64,000 nt of DNA from Pseudomonadota bacterium (GTDB lineage Bacteria > Pseudomonadota > Alphaproteobacteria > Rhizobiales > Hyphomicrobiaceae), in NCBI GenBank assembly GCA_018242295.1, contig JAFECE010000011.1:620001-684000 (forward strand). Reading direction: 5' to 3'. This document shows positions 30,088 through 38,976 of the stretch, piece by piece (position 1 is the first letter of the stretch; the number at the start of each line of letters is the position of its first letter). The position numbers and the translations under genes are program-made. The notes under the pieces are model-generated. The model was not told the origin of the DNA. It saw only the letters and a program-made list of their open reading frames with translations, and searched no databases.

Positions 30088-31551
30088 ATGCGTCGCGCGC
30101 CGGTCATTGTCTGGTTTCGCAATGACTTTCGCCTGCGCGATCATTCGGCGTTGACCGCGGCCATTGCATCCGGTTCGCCGGTCATTCCGCTTTACATTCT
30201 CGACGATGAAACGCCGCGGCCGTGGGCGCCCGGGGGTGCCTCGCGGTGGTGGCTGGCGAAAAGTCTGGATGCGTTTGGCCACGATATTTCAGCCCGGGGC
30301 GGCCGGCTAATCCTGCGTCGCGGCGCCATTCATCGCGCGCTTCCGCAGTTTGTCGAGGAGACTGGCGCAAAAGCAATCTATTTCACGCGGAGCTACGAGC
30401 CTTGGGCCGTCGCGCTCGAACAGCGGCTGAAACTGTATTTCGATCAGATGAACGTCGCGTTCAAGCGATACGGCGGCCGGCTCATTCGCGAGCCCGAGGA
30501 TGTGCGAACGAGTGCTAATAGCGCCTATCAGGTTTTCACGCCGTTCTGGCGCGCCTTCGTCAAAGACCTGAAACTGCATGGGGCTTCTGCTGCTCCGGAT
30601 CGGATCAATCCGCCGCCGCACTTGCCGAAATCCGACGATCTCCGAGATTGGGAACTCTTGCCGGTCAAGCTCGACTGGTCACACGGTCTCGATGAGACTT
30701 GGCAGCCTGGAGAGAGCGGGGGGCGCGCGCGGCTGACGAAGTTCAAAAAGCACCTCGCGGCATACAAGGAAGATCGCGATCGTCTCGACAGGGAGGGAAC
30801 TTCGCGTCTGTCGCCGCATCTCGCATTCGGGGAGATTTCGCCCATAGTCTGCTGGCGGGCCGCCGCCGACGTCGCGAGGGGGAAGGGCGGGCTCGATCAA
30901 TCGATCGAGACGTTCACGCGGGAGCTCGCATGGCGCGAGTTTTCATATTCCCTGCTCGTCGAGTTCCCGAAACTGCCGGAGAAGCCGCTCCGTTCCGAGT
31001 TTGCAGAATTTCGCTGGCGCCATGATAGGGCGCATCTCAAGGCATGGCAGCGCGGCAAGACCGGTTATCCGATCGTTGATGCGGGGATGCGGGAATTGTG
31101 GGCGACGGGCTATATGCACAACCGGGCGCGGATGATCACGGCGTCGTTTCTCATCAAGCATCTGCTTATTCCGTGGACGGCGGGCGAAGCGTGGTTTTGG
31201 GATACGCTTGTCGATGCCGACCTCGCCAACAATTCCGCGAGCTGGCAGTGGGTCGCCGGTTGCGGGGCGGATGCAGCGCCATATTTCCGGATTTTCAATC
31301 CAATATTGCAGGGCGAGAAATTCGATCCGAGCGGGGAATACGTTCGGAAGTGGGTCCCTGAACTTGCGGGATTACCGGCGAAGAGAATTCATGCGCCGTG
31401 GACTGCTAGCTCTGAGGAATTAGTACAGTCTGGAGTTGTGCTCGGAACGACGTATCCGAGGCCGATCGTCGATCATAGCCGCGCCCGAAGCCGCGCTCTC
31501 GAGGCGTATGAGAAAATAAAGACCTCTTCAAAAGAGGAAAAGCATTCCTAA
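30088..31551 (+). CDS. phrB: Deoxyribodipyrimidine photolyase (class I)
   Basis: Light-driven repair of cyclobutane pyrimidine dimers using FAD. 487 residues. The N-terminal antenna domain starts VIVWFRNDFRLRDHSAL. The FAD-binding C-terminal part has TSRLSPHLAFGEIS, ELAWREFSY, GYPIVDAGMRELWATGYMHNR and the signature WQWVAGCGADAAPYFRIFNP. The C-terminus has YVRKWVPEL and IHAPW. These are hallmarks of class I CPD photolyases. It starts 38 bp past the TPR gene, so shared transcription is possible. Confidence 0.95.
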   Translation: MRRAPVIVWFRNDFRLRDHSALTAAIASGSPVIPLYILDDETPRPWAPGGASRWWLAKSLDAFGHDISARGGRLILRRGAIHRALPQFVEETGAKAIYFTRSYEPWAVALEQRLKLYFDQMNVAFKRYGGRLIREPEDVRTSANSAYQVFTPFWRAFVKDLKLHGASAAPDRINPPPHLPKSDDLRDWELLPVKLDWSHGLDETWQPGESGGRARLTKFKKHLAAYKEDRDRLDREGTSRLSPHLAFGEISPIVCWRAAADVARGKGGLDQSIETFTRELAWREFSYSLLVEFPKLPEKPLRSEFAEFRWRHDRAHLKAWQRGKTGYPIVDAGMRELWATGYMHNRARMITASFLIKHLLIPWTAGEAWFWDTLVDADLANNSASWQWVAGCGADAAPYFRIFNPILQGEKFDPSGEYVRKWVPELAGLPAKRIHAPWTASSEELVQSGVVLGTTYPRPIVDHSRARSRALEAYEKIKTSSKEEKHS

Positions 31552-31756
31552 TTAAAAGAACGCATTCAAACCATTATGGTCTAAATCGGAGCATTATGGG
31601 GAATGCTCACGGGGATATAAGAAACGATTTCGTAATCTATCTGAATGGAAGGGCATCGCCGGCTGCGATTCATTCCCCATTTTCTTAACAGTTCAGCATC
31701 TTTCTGAATATTATCGTGGCAGGAAGAAGCAGTCGCGTATTGCGTAGGGAGTTCTA

Positions 31757-32632
31757 ATGTTGCGGGCATTGGCGTTGGCAGCGATTTTCGCCGCCGTTCA
31801 TTCGGTTTCGGTGCTCGCCGCGCCGCCGGATAGCGAAATCAAGGCAGGGTCCACCGCGACCGAGACCCAATCGGGCACGACGACATTCTTCGGGGACGCG
31901 AGTCAGTCCGCCCCCGAGCAAGGCGCTCCAGCAGCTGCAACGCCAGAATCGGCGGCGGTTGCGGCTAAACCGAAACCGCTGCCGCCGCCGACGCTTACGG
32001 CAACGATCGATTTAAGCCGGCAGACGATGTCCGTTTCCGTCAACGGCGAGCCGCGTTACCGCTGGGCGATCTCATCGGGTACGTCTCAGTATCCGACGCC
32101 GACGGGTAATTTCCGTCCCGAATGGACGTCCAAAATGTGGTATTCGCGCAAATACGATAATGCGCCGATGCCTCACGCGGTCTTCATCAATGGCGGTGTC
32201 GCGGTGCATGGAACGTATCATCTGGCGTCGCTTGGCAGTCCGGCGTCTCACGGCTGCATCCGGCTCTCGCCAGCGAACGCGAAGACCTTCTACAATCTCG
32301 TGCAGCGTCACGGGCTGGAGCTGACGCGGGTCAGCGTTCATGGTCGTCCGAATTGGCGCGATGGCGCCGTTGCAAGCCGCCGGGAACGTGATGAGCGCCG
32401 GCAGGAAGATTATGCAAGCAGCGGCCAAAGCAATTGGTTTTGGGGCGGCTGGGGAAGCGCAGATTCCGCTTACGATACCCGGCCCCTCAAAAAGAAAGAT
32501 CAGAAGGCGTACAGCTACGTCATGATCGACGGCGTGCCGACCAAGGTTTATCGGCGCAAGAACGGCGACTACGTCTATAAGGTCCCGCCCCGGCCGAAGA
32601 AATATTACGATACGTATGGATATGCCTATTGA
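31757..32632 (+). CDS. L,D-transpeptidase (YkuD domain), exported
   Basis: Crosslinks peptidoglycan through 3-3 bonds or anchors proteins to it. 291 residues with ATG at 31757 and TAGGGA seven bases upstream. A signal peptide (about 1-22) precedes an Ala/Pro-rich linker. The YkuD domain (about 80-195) has His151 in AVHGTYHL and the catalytic motif SHGCIR (164-169) with Cys167. The C-terminal ~90 residues are basic and Tyr-rich (KVPPRPKKYYDTYGYAY), perhaps a wall-binding tail. The 205 bp upstream is AT-richer than the flanks and probably holds the promoter. Confidence 0.92.
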   Translation: MLRALALAAIFAAVHSVSVLAAPPDSEIKAGSTATETQSGTTTFFGDASQSAPEQGAPAAATPESAAVAAKPKPLPPPTLTATIDLSRQTMSVSVNGEPRYRWAISSGTSQYPTPTGNFRPEWTSKMWYSRKYDNAPMPHAVFINGGVAVHGTYHLASLGSPASHGCIRLSPANAKTFYNLVQRHGLELTRVSVHGRPNWRDGAVASRRERDERRQEDYASSGQSNWFWGGWGSADSAYDTRPLKKKDQKAYSYVMIDGVPTKVYRRKNGDYVYKVPPRPKKYYDTYGYAY

Positions 32633-32670
32633 GCGGTGTAGCGGCTTCGCTTGAAGATCACATTTCCTCA

Positions 32671-32699
32671 AAAAAAAGGCCCGGTATTACCGGGCCTTT
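32671..32699. terminator. Bidirectional intrinsic terminator
   Basis: AAAGGCCCGGT (32675-32685) and ACCGGGCCTTT (32689-32699) form an 11-bp stem with a 3-base loop. A run of A precedes it, which reads as T on the minus strand, and T follows it. It serves both the L,D-transpeptidase gene and the convergent DUF1134 gene. Confidence 0.88.
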
Positions 32700-32725
32700 C
32701 TTATGTGCGAATTCCGGGCTGGCTA

Positions 32726-33952
32726 TCAGAACGGATTCCAGGTCGGCTTTTCCGTAAAGCCGAGATAGCCGACGTTGGCGCCCAGACGCATTCCGACACC
32801 CGAGCGGATCGGCGCCATGATGACTGGACCGCCCTTGAGAACGGTCAGCCCGACGCCCCCGACGAAATACGCCGAGCCATCTATGCCGGTGAAATTCCGA
32901 TAAAGTGCCGAGGGATCATCCATATTGTAGATGAGGAAAAGCGTGCGCGATCCCGATGCGCCGAGGTCGGTGCCGAGGGAAGGTCCGTGCCAATAGACTT
33001 TCCTAACGCCGGGTTGTGAACGCATAAAGAGATTGCCCTGGCCGAAGCGGAGTCCAGCGAGAAAGGCGCCGCCGCCCTCAATCCCAAGGACGTAAGCGGT
33101 CGGACGTCCGAACTGCTTGAACGCATGCTCGATCACGCTCGCCAGGTTGGTCGAAACGGTGCCGAAGAAGCCCTGCGTCGCATCGCGGATTTCATCGATC
33201 GTGTAGCCCTGATCGGGCGGGGGCAGTCCCGCGGGTGGCGGAGGCGGGAACGGCTGCGAACCCTGGTCGGGCTCTTTCATTGCGATGACAGGCGGAGCGC
33301 CCGCATCATCGTGCTTTGTGCTCGCAGCCCAGCCTTCTGCTGGCGGGAGGGGCGCTTTCGTCACCTCAGATGGTGCGGTCTTTTTAGTCTTTGGCACGCT
33401 CGGCGCCGGATTCTTGGCCGGGGGCTGAGCGGCGGGTTCGGCCGGGGGCGATAGAGCTGGCTTTGCCGGCGCCGCCGATGCGACAGGCTTCGACGGCTTG
33501 GCGTTCTTTTCGGCCTCGGCGATTCTCTCGTCGAGACGCTTCAGCATGTGGTCGGATTTGCTCTTGATGACCCCGTTGAGTTCATCTGCTGCGGCCCGCA
33601 GTTCCTCGAGCTTGGCGCAATCGGGCTCTACGCCCTCGGGTACACGGCCGAGTGAATCGACCCGGAAGAGCAGAGCGCTGCTTTTCTTGTCGAGTTCCTC
33701 GAGCGTCGAATCCTGGATTGCGTCAAGCGCTTCATCTTCGTAGGCGGTATCGCTGAGCTTGAGAGCCGCCCGGTAGCGCTGCATGCGTTCTTGAAGCTTG
33801 GGCTGGGCTTCGAGCGTTAGTGCTCTGAGGCTCGCTCCCGACTGGTCGATCGCGACGGCAAAATCCTTCGTGGTGCAAGGCCCGGCTGCGGCGGCGGCTC
33901 CGGCGGTGGCCAGCGACGCGGCGAGGGCAAAGAGAGCTGGCAACGATCGCAT
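32726..33952 (-). CDS. DUF1134 (SYLF-like) exported protein with long N-terminal extension
   Basis: 408 residues with a signal peptide (PALFALAASLATAGAAAAA). The C-terminal ~160 residues are DUF1134: YTIDEIRDATQGFFGTVSTN, GKxxYVLGIEGGGAFLAGLRFGQG-like, VYWHGPSLGTDLGASGSRT, YFVGGVGLTVLKGG and RSGVGMRLGANVGYL. This is a lipid-binding SYLF-related family found in alphaproteobacteria. The N-terminal ~240 residues are unusual: a helical domain (20-150) with two Cys, then a Pro/Ala/Lys-rich linker. It is probably periplasmic or outer-membrane associated. Confidence 0.85.
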   Translation of the reverse strand: MRSLPALFALAASLATAGAAAAAGPCTTKDFAVAIDQSGASLRALTLEAQPKLQERMQRYRAALKLSDTAYEDEALDAIQDSTLEELDKKSSALLFRVDSLGRVPEGVEPDCAKLEELRAAADELNGVIKSKSDHMLKRLDERIAEAEKNAKPSKPVASAAPAKPALSPPAEPAAQPPAKNPAPSVPKTKKTAPSEVTKAPLPPAEGWAASTKHDDAGAPPVIAMKEPDQGSQPFPPPPPAGLPPPDQGYTIDEIRDATQGFFGTVSTNLASVIEHAFKQFGRPTAYVLGIEGGGAFLAGLRFGQGNLFMRSQPGVRKVYWHGPSLGTDLGASGSRTLFLIYNMDDPSALYRNFTGIDGSAYFVGGVGLTVLKGGPVIMAPIRSGVGMRLGANVGYLGFTEKPTWNPF

Positions 33953-34033
33953 TAGCCTGTAACTCCGGTGATGCTGCCTTACGGCGCACTCAAATCGAAT
34001 CGCGTGCGCCGAGACGAATGCTGCAGGCTTCCC

Positions 34034-34444
34034 CTAACGTCGTGGCAGAGATTTGGCGGCCAGCCGTGCCATGAAACGAGGCGTGTCGACGACAATGCGC
34101 GTGTGCACTCCCGAGCCGATCTGTTCGACGCCGTCGCTTGCGGTGACGTCAAACGTCAGCTTGCGTCCGTTAACCTCCTTCAATGTGGCCTTGGCCGTCA
34201 CGGTGAAGCCGATCGGTGTGGGCGCCGTATGCGCGACGTTGAGTTGGACGCCCAGGCTCTGGTAATTTTCCGGCAGATGACCATCGAGGCAGTCGACGGC
34301 TGCTGCTTCCATCACAGCGATAAGCATCGGGCTCGCGAAAACGGGGACATTGCCACTGCCGACCTTTGTTGCGAGGCGTTCCTCGGTGACGAGCGCGCTT
34401 GCCGAGCCTTCCAGTCCCACTTTGAGCGATGATAAATCGGCCAT
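34034..34444 (-). CDS. Thioesterase of the hotdog fold (FlK-like)
   Basis: 136 residues: VGLEGSASALVTEERLATKVGSG, then FASPMLIAVMEAAAVDCL with the family's central helix and Glu, and TPIGFTVTAKATLKEVNGRKLTFDVTASDG. This matches the fluoroacetyl-CoA-thioesterase-like group of single-hotdog proteins. The natural substrate is unknown. The ATG at 34444 lacks a strong ribosome site. Confidence 0.85.
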   Translation of the reverse strand: MADLSSLKVGLEGSASALVTEERLATKVGSGNVPVFASPMLIAVMEAAAVDCLDGHLPENYQSLGVQLNVAHTAPTPIGFTVTAKATLKEVNGRKLTFDVTASDGVEQIGSGVHTRIVVDTPRFMARLAAKSLPRR

Positions 34445-34621
34445 ATTTGTCCTGCCCGCGTTTGCTAGCAGGCCTTAAGGCGCGAAATCGCTTTGATCAA
34501 TAGGGACGATGGAAGACGGTCCGGCGTTAACCTCGATGCTGGGAACCGGTCCACAACGCGTCCCCGAGCGATCAAGGTAGGAAGGGTTCGAGATAAGTTC
34601 CGTTGGTCTCTGGGGAGACGC

Positions 34622-34903
34622 GTGGTTTACCGGTTTCGCTGGTTCATGATGGCATTTTCGATGGTGCTGGCGTTGGTGCCGTTCGGCGGCATCACGGCGG
34701 CGGCGTTTATCGCGCTCGTCGCCGGCTGCGAGATCAATGACGCCGCCAGGGATGCTTGCGCGGTGTTCGGGTTCGATCTTGGCCCCCTGCTGTCCAGCCT
34801 GATCGCGACCGCCGGGCTCGGGAAAATCACGTTCCCGGTATTAGGGGCTGCCCTCATCGTTTGGGCCGTTGTCGAGAGTACCGCGCTGCTTTTCAGGCGA
34901 TAG
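34622..34903 (+). CDS. Small membrane protein of unknown function
   Basis: 93 residues from a GTG at 34622 that follows GGGGAG (34612-34617); the frame is open further upstream without such a site. It has two hydrophobic segments (MAFSMVLALVPFGGITAAAFIALVAG and GLGKITFPVLGAALIVWAVVESTALLF) joined by a short loop with two Cys (CEIND...DACAVFGFD). No family is recognised. Confidence 0.55.
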   Translation: MVYRFRWFMMAFSMVLALVPFGGITAAAFIALVAGCEINDAARDACAVFGFDLGPLLSSLIATAGLGKITFPVLGAALIVWAVVESTALLFRR

Positions 34904-34918
34904 CCTGGCGATAAATCC

Positions 34919-35359
34919 TTACGGCCGCGAAAATTCCAACAATCCAGGGAAGGCCGTTCCCTTGGGCCCGATTTCTGTCAGGGCTGCCGCGCAGCTTTCG
35001 TCAACGATGACCTTGCACTGGTTCGGGTCATCCTCGCGGACGCAATGCTTCACCCTGATCCAGGCATCGTAGATCTTCTTTTGCTGCGCATTGAACTCGT
35101 CAAGTTCTGCGCCCGTGTAGAGGACGGGGAGCGCCGAGGCTTTGTCCGTGACCTTCGCGCCGGTGCAGAGTTCGACGGCCCCCAAGGCTTGGCCGTAGCG
35201 GGAGCCGGTGTCCCGAGGCGTCAGACGGGCTGTCGCAACGGCGGCGCGTGTCGTGGCGACAATGTCCCCCGGAGTTTCGGCGGCAGCGGCACCCCAACTC
35301 ACACCCATTGCAATTGCGCCGAATATGGATCCCAGGGTCTTGTGACGCCCAAGGCGCAT
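34919..35359 (-). CDS. Small exported protein of unknown function
   Basis: 146 residues. The ATG at 35359 has GGAGGAAAC directly upstream, a near-ideal ribosome site, which overrules a start 12 bases earlier. The signal peptide (LGSIFGAIAMGVSWGAAAA) is cut before ETPGD. The mature part is helical, with three or four Cys (VELCTGAKV, VKHCVREDDPNQCKV, ESCAAAL) that may pair in the periplasm. Function is unknown. Confidence 0.72.
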   Translation of the reverse strand: MRLGRHKTLGSIFGAIAMGVSWGAAAAETPGDIVATTRAAVATARLTPRDTGSRYGQALGAVELCTGAKVTDKASALPVLYTGAELDEFNAQQKKIYDAWIRVKHCVREDDPNQCKVIVDESCAAALTEIGPKGTAFPGLLEFSRP

Positions 35360-35616
35360 TGTTTCCTCCAAACTGATTGTATCGGCAATTCAGCGGTGTT
35401 TGGAACGGAGTTGACCCGCCTCCTTTGTCCGAAAGTGCACGCTACGCCTATACTTTTTAGTAAGTAGACCCGAATCCGCATTTTCGCAGCACTGGCGAAA
35501 GCTTATATCGTAGCCGCACCGTCGGCGGCGTGCACACTTTCTTTGTGCTTGCTGCCGGGCGTGGATATGGATTTGTTATGGGCCGGTTTATTCATCGCCG
35601 TCCAAGGAGACTTCAG

Positions 35617-36051
35617 ATGACCTCGCGCTTTCTGGTATTGGCTGTGGTGTTTGCGGCGTTTGCGGCCGCTGGCGCCGGACCGAGCTTTGCACTTTCAACT
35701 AAAGAATGCAGCGTGAAGTACCAGGCAGCGAAGTCTGCCGGCACGTTGAACGGCGAGACCTGGAACGAATTCCGGAAGAAGGAATGCGCTGGAGCCGAAG
35801 CGGCCGCGCCGGCTACCACCGAGCAAAAGCCTGCAGCCAAGAGCGAAACCGCGGCGCCTTCCACCAGCGGGGCCATTTTCCCGAAAGCAATCGATCCAAA
35901 ATATTCCAAGGAAACGGCGGGTAAGGCCCGCATGCACACCTGCCTCGATCAATACAGGGCCAACAAGGCCAACAACGGCAATGCTGGCCTCAAGTGGATC
36001 CAAAAGGGCGGTGGCTATTACAGCCAGTGCAACGCCTCGCTGAAAAGCTAA
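35617..36051 (+). CDS. Exported Cys-containing protein with repeated 'ECSxKYQAAK' module
   Basis: 144 residues from the ATG at 35617 (AAGGAGA upstream). A signal peptide (LVLAVVFAAFAAAGAGPSFA) precedes a module KECSVKYQAAKSAGTLNGETWNEF ending in KKEC, common in rhizobial secreted proteins. An Ala/Thr/Lys linker follows, then a second Cys-bearing module ARMHTCLDQYRANKANNGNAGLKW ending in YSQC. The modules look alike (C, YxAxK/YRANK, G, W, C), which suggests an internal duplication. Function is unknown. Confidence 0.75.
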   Translation: MTSRFLVLAVVFAAFAAAGAGPSFALSTKECSVKYQAAKSAGTLNGETWNEFRKKECAGAEAAAPATTEQKPAAKSETAAPSTSGAIFPKAIDPKYSKETAGKARMHTCLDQYRANKANNGNAGLKWIQKGGGYYSQCNASLKS

Positions 36052-36085
36052 GCTGCGTTCCCAGTCACACTCCTGATAAAAACAG

Positions 36086-36114
36086 AAACGGCGAGATTCG
36101 ATCTCGCCGTTTTT
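36086..36114. terminator. Bidirectional intrinsic terminator
   Basis: AACGGCGAGAT / ATCTCGCCGTT, an 11-bp stem with loop TCG, followed by TTTT. On the minus strand the hairpin is followed by TTTCTGTTTTT. It ends both the gene at 35617 and the convergent gene at 36141. Confidence 0.87.
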
Positions 36115-36140
36115 TATTTATTTGAATGGTGTGACGGGGA

Positions 36141-36425
36141 TCAGCGCTTCGTCAGGCGATCCCGCTGCCAGCTGAGGAACAGCACGGTGACGAGCGCTGT
36201 CAGAAACATTGTTCCAAGTATTGCGGGCTGACGCATGAAAGCGCGCCAGACATCAAAACCTTCGACCCAGCCGCCCCGGTTCGTCAGCACGTTGTTCAAG
36301 ACCAGAATGACGAACGCGACCAGGGACGTCAGTCCTGTTGCGATGACGGCTTCGACGAGCCTTTTCGTCATGCGAGGTACGGATATCGAATTGCGGCCAA
36401 TAGCGAGTTGGGTCCGGTCCGACAT
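36141..36425 (-). CDS. Small two-helix membrane protein
   Basis: 94 residues from the ATG at 36425, with GAGGAG nine bases upstream. Two hydrophobic segments (VEAVIATGLTSLVAFVILVLNNVL and PAILGTMFLTALVTVLFLSW) flank a loop with GGWVEGFDVWRAFM. The short soluble N-terminus contains TQLAIGRNSISVPRM. It resembles DUF2798-type two-helix proteins only loosely. Confidence 0.6.
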   Translation of the reverse strand: MSDRTQLAIGRNSISVPRMTKRLVEAVIATGLTSLVAFVILVLNNVLTNRGGWVEGFDVWRAFMRQPAILGTMFLTALVTVLFLSWQRDRLTKR

Positions 36426-36699
36426 GATGTGCTCCTCATTGTTTCGGCGAAGGGGCACGGCGATCGCCACGGAGCCCCGGATTTATTCTCCCTGTTTACC
36501 AGATTCGCTCCTGCAACGTGGCAGTGGCGAGGCGTTTGGCGGTTCGGCAAGAGCCTTTGGCTTATGCTGTTTTTGATGATTTATCGAGTTGTTCGGCCCG
36601 TCGAAAGAAGTTCCTCACCAAGTTCCTGCTTGCCGTGGCGGGGCTTAGTAGAGCGCGGTAGATTTCGGGCTGAGGAACATCCCAGGACCATGGTGAGCT

Positions 36700-36960
36700 A
36701 TGAGGACCGCACTACGTATTGCGATGGCGTTGTTGCTGCCGGTGATGCTCTCGCAGGTAGCCATCAGCGGGGATTCGATATTCGACGTCGAGCATGCCCG
36801 TGCGGAATACCGGGCGGGGAGTCTCACGCCCAATGGCGCGGATCTGATGGACAGGTGGGGATGGCCGAGCGGCTGCTACGCCCCGCAACCCTGCTATATG
36901 CGGACGGCTCCGCCGAGACTGCGTTATTACCGTAGGCCCGACTGGCGCGCCCGCCGGTAA
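36700..36960 (+). CDS. Small secreted protein of the DSIxxVExARA family, copy 1
   Basis: 86 residues with a signal peptide (ALRIAMALLLPVMLSQVAIS). The mature start DSIFDVEHARAEYRAGSLTPNGADLMDRWG shares its pattern with the proteins at 49960 and 50455: DSI--VE-ARA--R-G followed by a helix ending in R-[YW]-G. The tail here is Pro/Arg/Tyr-rich with two Cys (GCYAPQPCY). Function is unknown. It is probably monocistronic. Confidence 0.65.
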   Translation: MRTALRIAMALLLPVMLSQVAISGDSIFDVEHARAEYRAGSLTPNGADLMDRWGWPSGCYAPQPCYMRTAPPRLRYYRRPDWRARR

Positions 36961-37022
36961 CGATTGCCGGCGCTTCAGCGTATCCGCTTGAAGCTCATCA
37001 ACGGTTGGCGGATATAAGGCGC

Positions 37023-37430
37023 ATGGAAAAGAAATCGATGCCGATGGACGAGTCCGAGTGGCGCAAGCGATTGACGCCTGAGCAGTATCGCGTGCTGCGC
37101 GAGAAGGGCACGGAGCGGCCGTTCACGGGTGAATATCTCGAGGTCGACAGCGACGGCACGTTCACGTGCGCGGCCTGCGGGAATCCGCTGTTTTCATCGG
37201 ATGCGAAATTCGATTCCGGCACGGGGTGGCCTTCGTTCGACGAGGCGCTTCCCGGCGCCGTCGAATATCATTCGGACACGTCGCACGGCATGGTTCGCAC
37301 GGAGATAACGTGCGCGCGCTGCGGCTCGCACCTCGGCCATGTTTTCGACGATGGTCCGACTGAGAGCGGCAAGCGCTATTGCATCAATTCCGTCTGTCTC
37401 AATCTCGACGAAGAGGCGGCCAAGAAGTAG
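37023..37430 (+). CDS. msrB: Peptide-methionine (R)-S-oxide reductase
   Basis: Reduces the R form of methionine sulfoxide in proteins, using thioredoxin. 135 residues from the ATG at 37023. Zinc ligands are Cys49/Cys52 (CAAC) and Cys97/Cys100 (CARC). The catalytic Cys120 lies in KRYCINSVCL, and Cys125 nearby may be the resolving residue. Conserved SGTGWPSF and HLGHVFDDGP complete the family pattern. There is no signal peptide, so it is cytoplasmic. Confidence 0.95.
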   Translation: MEKKSMPMDESEWRKRLTPEQYRVLREKGTERPFTGEYLEVDSDGTFTCAACGNPLFSSDAKFDSGTGWPSFDEALPGAVEYHSDTSHGMVRTEITCARCGSHLGHVFDDGPTESGKRYCINSVCLNLDEEAAKK

Positions 37431-37452
37431 CCGCGGCGCAATTTCTTTCTGG

Positions 37453-37800
37453 CTAGGTGTGCGTGTCGTTGCGCCTGAGCCGGCGAACTTTCCTTATCGC
37501 TCGGATCCAGAGAGCCAAATAAGCGATCGCCAGGATCATGAACGGCGTGGCTATCAGTCCGTCGAGATCCGAACTAACCTGCGGGATAAAGCCGAAATTC
37601 ATTGCGAGCTTGGCGAGATTGGCTCCGCATAGCGCGACGAGCATGACGTTTCCCGTGGGGCCGAGGTATCTCTCTGCATCGTAGTAGGCCGTCAGCCAAG
37701 AATTTTTAGGCGGTGCCGAGCCAGTCGCGAGCGAGTGGAGCGCGAGCGGCAACAAGATCAATGAAAACGAATAAAGAGCGACTTCGAAGTTGCTGAGCAT
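37453..37800 (-). CDS. Membrane protein of unknown function
   Basis: 115 residues with three hydrophobic segments (about 8-27, 50-68 and 82-102) and a basic C-terminus (RKVRRLRRNDTHT) expected in the cytoplasm. The extramembrane part SWLTAYYDAERYLGPTGN is Tyr-rich. No family is recognised. Confidence 0.6.
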   Translation of the reverse strand: MLSNFEVALYSFSLILLPLALHSLATGSAPPKNSWLTAYYDAERYLGPTGNVMLVALCGANLAKLAMNFGFIPQVSSDLDGLIATPFMILAIAYLALWIRAIRKVRRLRRNDTHT

Positions 37801-37918
37801 CGGGGGATTTCCTGGCCGGATATGGCGTCAGCCGCTAATGCTGCTGCGTGTGCCGCAGATGGCCAGAAGGACGATGGGGTTGCCTGTTCCTTGAGGAACG
37901 GCTGATCGCGATCAGGTA

Positions 37919-38779
37919 TCAGGCGCTGGGCTTTCCGACTTTATCTGCTGGCGAGACGCGTTTCTGAAAAGCCATGGCGGCAGCCGGTGCGCGCACTTTG
38001 CCTTCGTGAATGAAGAAGACGAAAACATCGCGCGGCGCATGCGCGGGTTTCGCGCCTTTGTCAATTATCGGAAGATCCCCTGGTGAGCCCCCGGAGGCCC
38101 AGGCCTTTGCGCGTTCGGCCCATTGGTCGAGCGCCTTCGGCTTATACGCCGTCGGGATGCTGTCGTCGCCGGTCTGCAGCCGTGCGTAGACGAAGTCGCT
38201 CGTGACGTCGGCGATCGCGGGATAAGTCGCGTGATCGGCGTAGACGATGGCGACGGATTTCTTTCGTACAAGTTCCACGAACTCGGGCGTGCAGAATGAC
38301 GGGTGCCGCGGTTCGACCACATGTTTCAAGCGGTGGCTGCCGACCTTCGAGGGAAGCAGATCGAGGAAGGCTCCGAAGTCGGCGGGGTCGAACTTCTTCG
38401 TCGGCGCAAATTGCCAGAGCAGGGGGCCGAGCTTCGATCCGAGTTCGGTTATGCCGGAATCGATAAATCGCGCGATCGACTCCCCCGCCTCGGCAAGGAC
38501 GCGGCGGTTCGTCGTGTAGCGTGGCCCCTTCAAGGAAAAGACAAAATTATCGGGACTTTCCTTGGCCCAGCTCGCAAACGTCGATGGCTTCTGCGTTCGA
38601 TAGTAGGTGCCGTTGACCTCAATCGTGGCAAGATGGTGGCTGGCGTATTCCAGCTCTTTTGCATGGGGGAGGCCGTCGGGATAGAACACGCCGCGCCAGG
38701 GCTCGAACGTCCAGCCGCCGATGCCGGCACGGATTTTCCCGGTGGGTTCGTTCTTTTTACTGGGCATGGGCGCCTTCAT
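37919..38779 (-). CDS. DUF72 (YecE-like) protein
   Basis: 286 residues with TIM-barrel-like DUF72 features: IRAGIGGWTFEPWRGVFYPDGLP at the start, ATIEVNGTYYRTQKPSTFASWAKESPDNFVFSLKGPRYTTN, LGPLLWQFAP, VVEPRHPSFCTPEFVEL and FVYARLQTGDD. The molecular function of DUF72 is not established. The N-terminus could also start at the Met five codons later. No operon partner is seen. Confidence 0.93.
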   Translation of the reverse strand: MKAPMPSKKNEPTGKIRAGIGGWTFEPWRGVFYPDGLPHAKELEYASHHLATIEVNGTYYRTQKPSTFASWAKESPDNFVFSLKGPRYTTNRRVLAEAGESIARFIDSGITELGSKLGPLLWQFAPTKKFDPADFGAFLDLLPSKVGSHRLKHVVEPRHPSFCTPEFVELVRKKSVAIVYADHATYPAIADVTSDFVYARLQTGDDSIPTAYKPKALDQWAERAKAWASGGSPGDLPIIDKGAKPAHAPRDVFVFFIHEGKVRAPAAAMAFQKRVSPADKVGKPSA

Positions 38780-38976
38780 GACGTGAGAGCTTCAACCATG
38801 GGGTTCGGCGAATCGCCTAGTTTGAATGAAAAGATCTTTTTCCCGCGACCTCAGGGCGCATCACTCATAATCGCTTACATGACATCTCGGCGTTTTTCTG
38901 CCGATCAACTATCATCTCTGGTTCGGGCCGGGGCAAGAAAAGCAAGCTGCTACCGTTGGGAACGAACGAAAGAAAC

